Made by a program: the position numbers and the translations under genes | NCBI RefSeq assembly: GCF_026810505.1 | Contig: NZ_CP101750.1 | Location: 3,439,254-3,503,253 of the forward strand | From: Streptomyces sp. Je 1-369 | Lineage (GTDB): Bacteria > Actinomycetota > Actinomycetes > Streptomycetales > Streptomycetaceae | Direction of reading: 5' to 3' | Length of the DNA: 64,000 nucleotides | In this document: one piece after another, positions 26,123-35,804 of the stretch | How positions within the stretch are numbered: position 1 is the stretch's first letter | Layout: each line of letters starts with the position of its first letter | Notes under the pieces: model-generated | The model's input: the letters and a program-made list of their open reading frames with translations, nothing else | Told to the model about the DNA's origin: nothing | Databases searched by the model: none

Positions 26123-26149
26123 GCCCGGGCCAAGGAAGGCGGCCCGGGC
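26123..26149 (+). terminator. Hairpin after the sugar transporter operon
   Basis: Perfect 9-bp stem GCCCGGGCC / GGCCCGGGC around a nine-base purine-rich loop; no T tract follows. Streptomyces terminators often lack one. Confidence 0.5.
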
Positions 26150-26240
26150 GGGCTGACCGGGCAGCGCCGGATGGTGCAAGTTGGTGCGGTGGCCGGGGCG
26201 TCCGCAACGACATGCGGTCAAAGTCGTACACAGTGGAGAA

Positions 26241-27212
26241 ATGGACCACTCCGCCCCACGGTTCGCCCCGCCACGCCTCGCCCGGCGACTGCTCACCACC
26301 GCGCGTAGCACCCGTTTCCGGCTGGAACGGACCGCCGCGGGCCGGGTGCGCGGCGGTGCCGGGCGGGTCCGGCCGCTCCTGGCGCCCGTGCACCTCTCGC
26401 TCCGCGACAGCCGCACCCTCAACGTCGCGCTCGCCGCCCCCCACGGGCCCGGCCGCGCCCGGCTCCTCATCACGCGCGGGCCGCGCAGGATCGCCGTCCC
26501 CCTCACGTACGAGCCGCACATCGGCGCCACCCCGCTCCTGACCGCCACGGCGACCCTGCGCGGGATGCGGGACGGCGTGTGGCGGCTGACCGTCGAGACG
26601 CGGGACGCGGACGGCCGCGTACGCCGGTACGGGCTCGCGCCCGCAGACAGCGGCGCCCCGCCCGCGACGCCGACCGCCCCGCACGCCCCCGATCCGCGCA
26701 CCGGCACCCTCGTCCGGGTCGTGCGGGCCCGCAGCGGGCGGGCCGTGCTCCAGGCGACGCGGTCGCGGCCGCGCGCGGAACTGGTGCGGTTCGTGCCCTC
26801 CGGGGACGGCATCACCGTGTACGGGCGGCTCGTCGCGGGGGGCCTGCCGGGTGGGGCCGCCGAGGCGGTGCGGCGGCGGGACGGGGTGGTCGTGCCCGCC
26901 GAGGTGGCGTGGGAGGGCGACGCGTTCGCGCTGCGGGTGCCGCTCGCGGCGATGGCCGGGGCCGGGCCCGGGCAGTGGGTGTGGGACTTCCGCGTGGGGC
27001 GGCTGCCCGTCGGGCGGTGGCTGACCGACGTGCGGGACCCGTCCGCCGCCTACCCCACCCCGTTCCGCGTCCACGCGCTGCCCGGCGGGGCGCTCGTCCG
27101 GGCGCACGCCCACTTCACCAGGACCGGCGCGTTCGCGGTGACGTGCTGGGACATCACCGACGCCGTGCGGGAGTCCGACGCACCGCGGGACCTCGCGGAG
27201 GAGACCTCATGA
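26241..27212 (+). CDS. Protein of unknown function linked to surface glycosyltransferases
   Basis: 323 residues with no signal peptide or membrane segment. It is rich in Arg and predicted mostly beta: LSLRDSRTLNVALAAPHGPG, then RLLITRGPRRIAVPLTYE. These segments resemble the beta-rich modules found between or after the GT2 domains of the later cluster proteins, which suggests a stand-alone copy of that module. The ATG at 26241 is preceded by GGAG at a tight spacing. The stop overlaps the GT4-Stealth start (ATGA), so the two are made together. Confidence 0.6.
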   Translation: MDHSAPRFAPPRLARRLLTTARSTRFRLERTAAGRVRGGAGRVRPLLAPVHLSLRDSRTLNVALAAPHGPGRARLLITRGPRRIAVPLTYEPHIGATPLLTATATLRGMRDGVWRLTVETRDADGRVRRYGLAPADSGAPPATPTAPHAPDPRTGTLVRVVRARSGRAVLQATRSRPRAELVRFVPSGDGITVYGRLVAGGLPGGAAEAVRRRDGVVVPAEVAWEGDAFALRVPLAAMAGAGPGQWVWDFRVGRLPVGRWLTDVRDPSAAYPTPFRVHALPGGALVRAHAHFTRTGAFAVTCWDITDAVRESDAPRDLAEETS

Positions 27213-30037
27213 AGATCACGTACCTGCTGGGCTGGGGCGACGAGATGGGCGGCACCGAGCTCGCCACGTACACGCAGGCCCGGCACCTCGCCGAGCGCCC
27301 GGGTGTCGAGGTCGAGGTCGTATCCGTCTTCCGCACCCGCGCCGAGCCGTTCTTCGCGGAGGCGCGCGGGCTGCCGGTGCGCCACCTCGTCGACCGCACC
27401 GGCACGCCCGAACGCCCGGTGCGGGACACCGACTTGGACGACGTGGCGTGCCGGACCCTCGCCGCGCTGCCCAGCGAGCTGATCAAACCCGCCTGGGAGG
27501 ACGCCTTCGACCGGCTCTCGGACATCGAGATGACGGCCGCGCTCGGCTCCCTCGACACCGACGTGCTGGTCACCACGACGCCCGCGCTGCTCGCCGCCGC
27601 CGTGGCGCTGGTGCCCGCCCGGGTCGTCACCGTCCACCAGGAGCACCGGCCCACCCAGCGGCGCGGCCCGTCCGGCGAGCCGCTGCTGCTGCACGCGCCG
27701 CGCCTGGACGCCCTCGTCGCGCTCACCGGCCGCACCCGCGACTGGCTCGCGGAGTCCCTCGGCGCCACCGCCCCCGAGCTCGCCGTCGTCCCGAACGCCG
27801 TACCGGACGGCTTCAGGCCGCGTGCGGACGGCGAGAGCAAGGTCATCGTCATGGCGGCCCGGCTGACCGGCGAGAAGCGCGTCGACCACGCCATCCGGGC
27901 GTTCGCGCAGGTCGCCGACGCACACCCCGAGTGGACGCTGCGGATCTTCGGCAGCGGCCACCGCGAACGGCACCTGCGCCGCCTCGTCGACGGGTTCGGC
28001 CTGCACGACCGGGTGGAACTCCTCGGCCCCTGCCAGGACATGGCCGCCGAGTGGGCCAAGGCGGGGCTGAGCCTGATGACGGCCGGGCACAACGAGGCGT
28101 TCCCGCTGGTGCTGCTCGAAGCGCTCGCCGCCGGGGTGCCGGTCGTCGCGTACGACGTGCTGACGGGGCCCGCCGAGATCGTCAGGCACCGCGTCGACGG
28201 GCTGCTCGTGCCGCCCGGCCAGGTCGAGGAACTCGCCTGCGCCATGGGTGAGTTGATGGGCGACGACGAGATGCGGCGCGGTTATGCCGAGGCGGCGCGC
28301 GACGGTGTGTACGCGCGGTTCTCCTCGGCCGACGTCACCGCGCGCTGGGAGGAGCTGTACACGCGGCTCGTCGCGGGCCGCGACCACCCCGGGCGGCTGC
28401 GCGGGCGCGCGGACCGGGTGGCGCTCGGTGTCGCGTCCGGCGGCAGCGGCTTCCGGCCCACCGCCCCGCACACCTTCGACGCGGCGGCCGCCGCCGACGA
28501 GCACGCCCGCGAGGAGGAGATCCTCGCGGCGGACGAGTCGGGCCGCGTCATCCGCTCGGTGGGCCGCCTCGCCGAGCGGCGCGACGACGTCCTGGCCCCG
28601 CGGATGGCCGAGTGGAACCTGCGACTCGTCGCGGACGCCCTGGAGTCGCAGGACGTCCCCTACGTCGTCGTGCGCACCCCGGGCGACACCGCCCACACCC
28701 TGGCCGTCGCCGACGACGACCGCCCCCGCGCGCTGAAGGCCCTCGCCGGGACGCTGCGCGGACAGCCCGTCTACGCCGAGCTGGTCAACCCGCGCGACGC
28801 GGCGCCCGGCACGGTCCTCGCCGAACGCCTCGACGCCATCGGCGACCTCGCGGGCGTGAAGGTCTTCAAGCCGGTCACCACGACCACGCTGTCGCTGCGG
28901 CACGGCGCCGGGCTCGCCTGCACGGTGGGGTTCTGGCCGCGGACGCCCGAGGGCACCTTCCGCTCACCCTTCGGGTCGACGCTCGCGGGCGCCGAGCTGC
29001 CCTCGCTGACCGCCACGGCGACGCTGGACGTGGCGGAGCACGCGTACCCCACCCTCGACGTGTTCACCGAACTCCTCATCAAGGACGTCGACTTCCCCAT
29101 CGACGCCGTCTACACCTGGGTCGACGACTCCGACCCCGCGTGGCGTGCCCGCCGCGAGGAGACGCTCGGCGGCGGCGACACGTCGGCCGACGGCGGGGCG
29201 GTCCGGTTCCGCAACCGGGACGAGCTGCGCTTCAGCCTGCGCTCGATCGCGATGTACGCGCCGTGGATCCGGCACGTGTACCTGGTCACGGCGGGCCAGA
29301 CCCCGCCCTGGCTCGACGGCGACCACCCGGGCCTGACCGTCGTCGACCACCGCGACCTGTTCACCGACCCCGACGAGTGCCTGCCGACCTTCAACTCGCA
29401 CTCCATCGAGTCGCAGCTGCACCGCATCGAAGGCCTGTCGGAGCACTTCCTCTACTTCAACGACGACATGTTCCTGGGCCGCCCCACCACCCCGGACACG
29501 TTCTTCCTCAGCAACGGCCTGGCCCGCTTCTTCTGGTCGTCGGCTTCCGTGCCCGCGCTGCCCGTCGCACCGGACGACGAGGGCTACCTCGCGGCGGCGA
29601 AGAACAACCGCGCACTGCTGCGCGAAGCGTTCGGCAGGACGACGACGCACTCCTTCTTCCACGTGCCGTACGCGCTGCGCCGCAGCATCCTCCAGGAGAT
29701 CACCGAGCGCTTCCCCGAGCAGCTGGCCGCCACGGCCCGCAGCCGCGTCCGCTCCCGCGGCGACATCGCGCTGGTCTCCTCGCTGCACCAGCACTACGCG
29801 TACCTGACCGGGCGTGCGGTGCCCGCCGGCATCTCGTACGACTTCGTGGACATCGGGGACCCCGCCGACCACGCGCGGCTCGGACGGCTCCTGCAGAACC
29901 GCGACCGGACCGCGTTCTGCATCGGGGAGTCCCCCGACGGCGGGGTGACGGACGAGGAGATGGCGCTCGCCATCCGCTCGTTCCTGACCGCGTACTTCCC
30001 GGTCCGCTCGCCCTACGAGGTGCGCGACGGCTCCTGA
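27209..30037 (+). CDS. GT4 glycosyltransferase fused to a Stealth-family phosphotransferase
   Basis: 942 residues in two enzymes. Residues 1-390 are a GT-B family 4 transferase: GWGDEMGGTELATY at the N-terminus, GEKRVDHAIRAF in the donor domain, and the E-x7-E region HNEAFPLVLLEALAAGVPVV. Residues about 625-940 carry Stealth regions: CR1 FPIDAVYTWVDDSDPAW, CR2 RNRDELRFSLRSIAMYAPWI with the following HVYLVTAGQTPPWL, the block NSHSIESQLHRIEGL plus YFNDDMFLG, CR3 around THSFFHVPYALRRSI, and CR4 near FCIGESPDGG. Stealth enzymes transfer hexose-1-phosphate in capsule and wall polymers. A middle part, about 430-620, links them. ATGA overlap with the preceding gene. Confidence 0.85.
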   Translation: MKITYLLGWGDEMGGTELATYTQARHLAERPGVEVEVVSVFRTRAEPFFAEARGLPVRHLVDRTGTPERPVRDTDLDDVACRTLAALPSELIKPAWEDAFDRLSDIEMTAALGSLDTDVLVTTTPALLAAAVALVPARVVTVHQEHRPTQRRGPSGEPLLLHAPRLDALVALTGRTRDWLAESLGATAPELAVVPNAVPDGFRPRADGESKVIVMAARLTGEKRVDHAIRAFAQVADAHPEWTLRIFGSGHRERHLRRLVDGFGLHDRVELLGPCQDMAAEWAKAGLSLMTAGHNEAFPLVLLEALAAGVPVVAYDVLTGPAEIVRHRVDGLLVPPGQVEELACAMGELMGDDEMRRGYAEAARDGVYARFSSADVTARWEELYTRLVAGRDHPGRLRGRADRVALGVASGGSGFRPTAPHTFDAAAAADEHAREEEILAADESGRVIRSVGRLAERRDDVLAPRMAEWNLRLVADALESQDVPYVVVRTPGDTAHTLAVADDDRPRALKALAGTLRGQPVYAELVNPRDAAPGTVLAERLDAIGDLAGVKVFKPVTTTTLSLRHGAGLACTVGFWPRTPEGTFRSPFGSTLAGAELPSLTATATLDVAEHAYPTLDVFTELLIKDVDFPIDAVYTWVDDSDPAWRARREETLGGGDTSADGGAVRFRNRDELRFSLRSIAMYAPWIRHVYLVTAGQTPPWLDGDHPGLTVVDHRDLFTDPDECLPTFNSHSIESQLHRIEGLSEHFLYFNDDMFLGRPTTPDTFFLSNGLARFFWSSASVPALPVAPDDEGYLAAAKNNRALLREAFGRTTTHSFFHVPYALRRSILQEITERFPEQLAATARSRVRSRGDIALVSSLHQHYAYLTGRAVPAGISYDFVDIGDPADHARLGRLLQNRDRTAFCIGESPDGGVTDEEMALAIRSFLTAYFPVRSPYEVRDGS

Positions 30038-32127
30038 GCGCCGGACAGGAACAGCCGCCGGACCACGCGTTCGGCGGCGCGCCCGTCGTCGTAGGGGCAG
30101 AAGCGCTGCCGGAACGCCGCCCGCAGCGCGGTCGCCTCCGGGGTGTCCCAGCCGCCGTCCCTGAAGAGCGCGGCGAGCTCGTCCTCGGTGGTGGCCACGG
30201 CGCCCGGGGTCTCGCCGGGGCGTCCGGAGAGCAGGTCGAAGTAGGTGCCGCGGGCCAGGCGGTAGGCCTGCCAGTCGGGGGCGTACGTGACGATCGGGCG
30301 GTCGAGGCAGGCGTAGTCGAACATCAGGGACGAGTAGTCCGTGACGAGGGCGTCGGCGGCCAGGCAGAGCTCCTCCACGCGCGCGTGCCCGGTGACGTCG
30401 ACGAGTTGCGGGTGGGTGTCCAGGCCCGCGTCGCCGCCGTAGAAGTAGTGGGCGCGCACGAGGACGACGTACTCCGGGCCGAGCGCGTCGGCGAAGCGGC
30501 GCAGGTCCAGGCGGGGCAGGAACCCCTTCTGGTAGTCGCGGTGGGTGGGCGCGTACAGGAGCACGGTCCGCCCGTCGGCCACCCCCAGTTGCACCCGTAC
30601 GCGCGCCACCTCCTCCTCGCCCGCGGTGAAGTACACGTCGTTGCGCGGGTAGCCCGCCTCCAGTGCCTGGTAGGCGACGGAGGGGTAGACGCGCTCCCAG
30701 ATCTCGGTGGAGTGCGGGTTGGCGGAGAGGCTGAAGTCCCACTGGTCGGTGTGGTCGAGGACCTTCTGGAAGCTGATGCCGTGCGTGCCCGCCGGGTAGC
30801 GGCGCTGGTCGAGGCCCATCGTCTTGAGGGGGGTGCCGTGGTGGGTCTGGAGGTAGACCTGTCCCGGCCGCTTGGTGAAGCCGCCGGGAAAGCTGGAGTT
30901 GTTGACGAGGTACGTGGCCGTGGCCATCACCTGCCAGTAGCGCCGTGAGCCCTCGATGACGTACTCGACGCCGGGCGGCACCCGGTGCTTGTTGCGGCTG
31001 GAGACGACCCACACGCCCCGGACGTGCGGGGCGAGTTCGCGGGCCTTGGCGTGGATGGCGGCCGGGTTGCAGGAGACGCCGCGGTTCCAGTAGGCGCCGT
31101 AGACCGCGAGGTGCGGGTCGAGGGGGCGGCGCAGGTCGGCGCGGTAGGCGGCGCGCATGGCGCGGGCCCGCAGCTTCTTCTTCTGCCGCTTCAGCTGCCG
31201 GGTGAGGCGCAGCCGCCGCGTCTCGGCCTTGCGGAGGCCTTCGTAGGCGGCGAACGAGGCGGTGGCGAGGGCCTTTCCCTCGGGGGTGCGGGGTGAGGCG
31301 GCGTCGGTCGCGTACCGCTGGTGGAGCCTGGCCGCCGCACGGAAGAACTCGCGCCGGTCGCCGTCCTTGATCCGCCCGGGGTCGTCGAGGACGGCGAGCA
31401 GGTGGGCGGCGGCGTGCGGCAGGAGCCGGGCGCGGTCCTCGGGTCCCGCGGCGGCGAGCAGCTGCTCGTACCGTCCGATGAGGGCGAAGTGGGCGCGGCC
31501 CGGCGTCTTGGAGAAGCTGCCCGCGCGCCGCTCGCGCCAGCGCACGCAGGGCCGCTCCACGGTGGCGGTGCGCTCGCCCGCGCGGAGGGTCGCGGTGCGG
31601 ACGGGCACCACGTCCTCGTACGCGCCGGAGGAGAAGGCGAGGTGCTGCTCCTGCCAGAAGCCGCGCCGGAAGAGGCGGTTCCAGGCGGCGGGGGTGGCGG
31701 CGAGTGGGTCGCCGGTGAGGTCGTCGCCGCCGGGGCGGACGTTCTCCCACCAGTCGACGCGGTCGTGCGCGCAGAGGACGACGTCCGGGTCGTCGTCGGC
31801 GGCGGTGAGCGCGGCGTCGACTGCTTCCAGGGCGCCGGGCAGGAGCAGGTCGTCGCCGTCGAGGAAGAGGAGGTGGCCGCCGGTGGCGCGGTCGGCGCCG
31901 ATGTTGCGGGCGGGGCCCGCGCCCGCCCGGGCGGGGAGGCGGACGAGTTGCACGCGCGGGTCGCGCTCCGCATACTCCCCGGCGATCGCGGCGCAGGCGT
32001 CGGGCGACGCGTCGTCGACGACGAGCAGTTCGAGGTCGGCGAAGGACTGGGTGAGCACGGAGTCCAGGCATGCGCGCAGGTAGCCCTGGACGCGGTGGAC
32101 GGGGACGACTACCGAGAAGCGCGTCAT
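30013..32127 (-). CDS. GT2-TagF-family bifunctional polymerase-like protein
   Basis: 704 residues. The N-terminal GT-A domain, about 1-220, has intact VVVPVHRVQGYLRACLDSVL, LLVVDDASPD and LFLDGDD. The C-terminal domain, about 330-700, is of the CDP-glycerol:poly(glycerophosphate) glycerophosphotransferase family: LQTHHGTPLKTMG with the catalytic-type His430, YPRNDVYFT, LLYAPTHRDY, LVRAHYFYGG, ALVTDYSSLMFDYA and RPIVTYAPD. These proteins add phosphate-linked units to a wall polymer at the inner membrane face. It is read against its neighbours, and its 3' end overlaps the GT4-Stealth gene by 25 bp, tail to tail. Start ATG at 32127. Confidence 0.88.
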   Translation of the reverse strand: MTRFSVVVPVHRVQGYLRACLDSVLTQSFADLELLVVDDASPDACAAIAGEYAERDPRVQLVRLPARAGAGPARNIGADRATGGHLLFLDGDDLLLPGALEAVDAALTAADDDPDVVLCAHDRVDWWENVRPGGDDLTGDPLAATPAAWNRLFRRGFWQEQHLAFSSGAYEDVVPVRTATLRAGERTATVERPCVRWRERRAGSFSKTPGRAHFALIGRYEQLLAAAGPEDRARLLPHAAAHLLAVLDDPGRIKDGDRREFFRAAARLHQRYATDAASPRTPEGKALATASFAAYEGLRKAETRRLRLTRQLKRQKKKLRARAMRAAYRADLRRPLDPHLAVYGAYWNRGVSCNPAAIHAKARELAPHVRGVWVVSSRNKHRVPPGVEYVIEGSRRYWQVMATATYLVNNSSFPGGFTKRPGQVYLQTHHGTPLKTMGLDQRRYPAGTHGISFQKVLDHTDQWDFSLSANPHSTEIWERVYPSVAYQALEAGYPRNDVYFTAGEEEVARVRVQLGVADGRTVLLYAPTHRDYQKGFLPRLDLRRFADALGPEYVVLVRAHYFYGGDAGLDTHPQLVDVTGHARVEELCLAADALVTDYSSLMFDYACLDRPIVTYAPDWQAYRLARGTYFDLLSGRPGETPGAVATTEDELAALFRDGGWDTPEATALRAAFRQRFCPYDDGRAAERVVRRLFLSGAQEPSRTS

Positions 32128-32291
32128 GAACACCGACCGTAGCCAGCGGGACACCGCCTGTCGAAGACCGAACGTCACTCGTTGGGGTGGACGAGGGAGG
32201 AGAAATTGACGCCGGGGAGCCGAGAACGGGCAAAGGGGATGAATATGCCGATATCTGCCCTATCTCTTGGCTCGAAGAAAGGCCGGTTCGC

Positions 32292-35200
32292 GTGCAGCCC
32301 CGTCTCAGCGTCGTCGTACCCATCTACAACGTCGAGGAGTTTCTGGAGGAGTGCCTGGAGTCGATCGCCGGGCAGACCATGGACGACCCCGGCCCACGGG
32401 GCGGCGGCGAGGCGCGCGGCGGCCTGGAGTGCATCCTCGTCGACGACGGCTCGACGGACGGCAGCCCGCGCATCGCCCGCGAGTTCGCCGCGAAGGACCC
32501 CCGCTTCGTCTACGTCCGCCAGCGCAACGCCGGACTGAGCGCCGCCCGCAACACCGGCGTGCGCAAGGCGTCCCCCACCGCCGAGTTCCTGACCTTCGTC
32601 GACAGCGACGACGTCGTGCCGCACGACGCGTACGGACGGATGATCGCCAGCCTGGACGCCACCGGCTCCGACTTCGCGACCGGCAACGTGTGGCGGCTCA
32701 ACGAACGCGGCCGCTCCCAGGCGTGGCAGTACAAGTGGCTCACCGAGCCGCGCACCCGCACCCACATCGCCCGCGACCTGGACCTGCTCTCCGACCGCGT
32801 CGCCTGGAACAAGGTGTTCCGTCGCGCGTTCTGGGACCGGCACCGCTTCACCTTCCCCGAGGGCAAGCTCTACGAAGACACCCCCGTGATGATCCCAGCG
32901 CACTTCCTCGCCGCATCCGTGGACGTGCTCAGCGACCACGTCTACTACTGGCGGGTCCGCGAGGGCTCCATCACCCGGCGCCGCACCGACGTCAAGGGCG
33001 TCCGCGACCGGATCGCGGCCTGCGCGCACGTCAGCGGGTTCCTCGCACAGCACGCGCCGCAGATGAAGAAGACGTACGACGCGTCCTGCCTCCGCGACGA
33101 CTTCGTGTACTTCCTGGAAGGGCTGCCGATGGGCGGCCCCGAGTACCGCACGGCGTTCCTCACCGACACGGCGGCGTTCCTGCGCCGCGCCGACCCGGCC
33201 GTCCTCGCGGAGCTCCCCGTCGACCTGCGCGTCAAGTGGCAGCTCGTCCGCGAGGCACGCACCGCGGAACTCATCGAACTCCTCGCCTTCGAGCGGGCCA
33301 ACGGCACCGCCTTCCACGTCCGCGGGAAGGTGCGCCGCCGCGCCGCCTACCCCGGGGTGGGCGCACTCCCCGAAAGGATCGCCCGCATCGGCCGGGGCGA
33401 ACTGCCCACCGTGGCGCGGGTCGGCGAGGCCCGGTGGGACGCCGACGGAAAACTCCGGATCACCGGATACGCGTACGTGCGCAACATGGAGGCGACCCGG
33501 CCGGGGCACTCCGTGAAGGCGGGGCTCCTCAAGGCGGTGCACAGCAAGGGGAAGTTCCGCCGCGTCCCGACGCGGACGATCGCCGCCCCCCAGGCCACGG
33601 AGAAGTCCCGGCAGCGCCTGCACTGCTACGACCTGTCCGGCTTCGAGATGACGGTCGACCCCGAGCAGCTGAGGACGAGCGGCCGCTGGCAGCCCGGCAA
33701 CTGGCTGTTCGGCCTGGTCGTCGCGGGCCACGGCACGGTGCGCAGGACCGCGCTGCGGGCCGCGGAGGGCGCGTCGGCGCAGTCCGTCGTGCGCGAGCTG
33801 GACGACGGGCTGCGGCTCGTCCTCGGCTTCAGCAAGGGCCGCCTCGTGCTGCGGATCCAGGAGTACGCGGCGCGCGTGGACGCCCACCGGCGCGACGGGG
33901 ACGACGTGGTGCTGTCCGGCACGCTGCCGGGCCGCGTGCGTCCGACGGCCCTCCGCCTCACCCACGCGGCCACGAAGACGGACCTGGACTACCCCGTCCG
34001 GCACACCGGCGACCGCTTCGAGGTCCGCGTCCGCCTCACGGACCTGGAGGACGTGGCGCCCGCCCCGCACCTCGCGCCCAAGGAGGTCGAACCGCCCCAC
34101 GGCGACCGCTGGCAAGCCAACCTCGTCCTGCCGGGCGGCACGCTGAAGTCCCTGGCCGCGACGCTCGACCTGCCCCCGGGACGGTACGCCTCACGCGCGG
34201 GCCGCGAACTCTGCGCCACCGCCAACGACCAGGGCCGCCTCGTCGTCGAGCTGACCCGCCAGCCGGTCGCCGACCGCGTCACGTGGGACGCGGACGGCAC
34301 GCTGACCGTGGAGGGCACGCTGACCCCGGCCAGCTGGCACGAGCCGGAACTGGTCCTGCGGCACAGCGGCCGCGACGAGGAGCTGCCCGTACCGACGGAG
34401 CAGGAGGGCGACCGCTTCCGGGCGGTGGTCGCGCCGGGGGGCGGGGCGTTGCGGGAGGGGCGATGGTACGTGTTCCTGCGGGACGGGGCGAGCGGGGAGA
34501 GCGTTGGTGGACAGAACGGTTCCGGCCGCGCCGAGGACGGCGTTCCCGTGCGCCTGCTCGCCTCCGCCTCCGCCACGCTCCCCCTGCACCACACCGCCCA
34601 GGGGCGGGAGTTCACCGTCGACCGGCGGTTCGGTGACCGGCTGTTCGTCGAGGCCGGGTCCGTGCTTTCGCGGTCCGAGCGCGGCGCGTACCGGCGGCAC
34701 CGCCTCCGCACCGTCCACTACCCCAGCCGCCGCCAACTCCCCCTGCTCGACACCCTCCTGTACTTCGACGGGGACTCACCCCGCGCCGTCCACGAGGAAC
34801 TCGTACGGCGCGGCACCGGCGTAGAGCACCTGTGGGTCACGCACGACCAGCAGACCCACGTCCCGCCCGGCGCGAAGGGCGTCGAGGAGCACAGCGCCGA
34901 CTGGTACGACGCGCTGGCCCGCTGCCGCCGCATCGTCACCGCCGGCCACCTCCCCGACTTCTTCGAGCGCCGCGAGGGCCAGACCGTCGTACAGACCTGG
35001 AACGGCGCCCCGCTCAAGCGCATCGGCACCGACCTGACCGACACCCTCTACGCCGACCACGGCCACCTCGACGCCCTGCCGAAGCTGTCCCGCCAGTGGG
35101 ACGTCCTCATCTCGCCGAACCGCTTCTCCACCCCCCACCTGGGCCGCGCCCTCGCCTACGAGGGTGAGGTCCTCGAAGCGGGCTCGCCCCGCAACGACGT

Positions 35201-35804
35201 GCTGTTCACCGAGGACCGCGACAAGGTCGCCGAACGGGTCCGCGGCGAGCTCGGCATCGCGCCGGACAAGCGGATCGTGCTGTACGCGCCGACGTACCGG
35301 GACCATCTCGCCTACTCCCCCGGCCGGTTCCGCTACGAGCCCGCGCTCGACTTCCGCGCCGCCGAGTCCGTACTCGGCGACGACCACGTCCTGCTCGTCC
35401 GCAAGCACCCGCTGACGTCGGGCCGCCTGCCGGGCGCCCGCGCCCCCTTCGTACGCGACGTGTCGTCACACCCGCGCGCCGCCGAACTCCTGCTGCTCGC
35501 CGACGTCCTGGTGACCGACTACTCCTCCCTCATGTTCGACTTCGCGCACACCGGGCGGCCGATGCTGTTCCACGCGTACGACCTGGAGCACTACCGCGAC
35601 ACCGTGCGCGGCTTCTACCTCGACTTCGAGACCCGCGCCCCCGGCCCGCTGCTCGCCTCCACCCACGAGGTCGTCGAGGCGCTGCGCGACCTGGACGGGA
35701 TCACGTCCCGGCACGCGGAGGCGTACGCGGCGTTCCGCGAGGCCTACTGCGACCTCGACGACGGGCAGGCCGCGGCCCGCGTGGCGGAGAGGCTCATGCG
35801 GTGA
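32292..35804 (+). CDS. GT2-beta module-TagF-like protein with altered active site
   Basis: 1170 residues. The GT-A domain, about 1-230 (LSVVVPIYNVEEFLEECLES, LVDDGSTDGS, FVDSDDVVP), is intact. A long beta-rich middle (about 370-780) resembles the middle of the 44568-48161 product. The TagF-like domain, about 800-1165, has LYAPTYRD, LVRKHP, DVLVTDYSSLMFDFA and RPMLFHAYDLEHY, but the normally invariant QTWHGT is QTWNGA: the catalytic-type His is Asn904 and the Thr is Ala906. The start is the GTG giving MQPRLSVVVP, the same N-terminus as the 44568 product. GTGA overlap with the downstream membrane protein gene. Confidence 0.85.
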   Translation: MQPRLSVVVPIYNVEEFLEECLESIAGQTMDDPGPRGGGEARGGLECILVDDGSTDGSPRIAREFAAKDPRFVYVRQRNAGLSAARNTGVRKASPTAEFLTFVDSDDVVPHDAYGRMIASLDATGSDFATGNVWRLNERGRSQAWQYKWLTEPRTRTHIARDLDLLSDRVAWNKVFRRAFWDRHRFTFPEGKLYEDTPVMIPAHFLAASVDVLSDHVYYWRVREGSITRRRTDVKGVRDRIAACAHVSGFLAQHAPQMKKTYDASCLRDDFVYFLEGLPMGGPEYRTAFLTDTAAFLRRADPAVLAELPVDLRVKWQLVREARTAELIELLAFERANGTAFHVRGKVRRRAAYPGVGALPERIARIGRGELPTVARVGEARWDADGKLRITGYAYVRNMEATRPGHSVKAGLLKAVHSKGKFRRVPTRTIAAPQATEKSRQRLHCYDLSGFEMTVDPEQLRTSGRWQPGNWLFGLVVAGHGTVRRTALRAAEGASAQSVVRELDDGLRLVLGFSKGRLVLRIQEYAARVDAHRRDGDDVVLSGTLPGRVRPTALRLTHAATKTDLDYPVRHTGDRFEVRVRLTDLEDVAPAPHLAPKEVEPPHGDRWQANLVLPGGTLKSLAATLDLPPGRYASRAGRELCATANDQGRLVVELTRQPVADRVTWDADGTLTVEGTLTPASWHEPELVLRHSGRDEELPVPTEQEGDRFRAVVAPGGGALREGRWYVFLRDGASGESVGGQNGSGRAEDGVPVRLLASASATLPLHHTAQGREFTVDRRFGDRLFVEAGSVLSRSERGAYRRHRLRTVHYPSRRQLPLLDTLLYFDGDSPRAVHEELVRRGTGVEHLWVTHDQQTHVPPGAKGVEEHSADWYDALARCRRIVTAGHLPDFFERREGQTVVQTWNGAPLKRIGTDLTDTLYADHGHLDALPKLSRQWDVLISPNRFSTPHLGRALAYEGEVLEAGSPRNDVLFTEDRDKVAERVRGELGIAPDKRIVLYAPTYRDHLAYSPGRFRYEPALDFRAAESVLGDDHVLLVRKHPLTSGRLPGARAPFVRDVSSHPRAAELLLLADVLVTDYSSLMFDFAHTGRPMLFHAYDLEHYRDTVRGFYLDFETRAPGPLLASTHEVVEALRDLDGITSRHAEAYAAFREAYCDLDDGQAAARVAERLMR

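Noticed and set aside
28964..32323. 1119-codon minus-strand frame overlapping the Stealth and TagF genes
   Set aside because: It is a shifted frame of the GT2-TagF gene at 30013-32127; its translation lacks any family motif.
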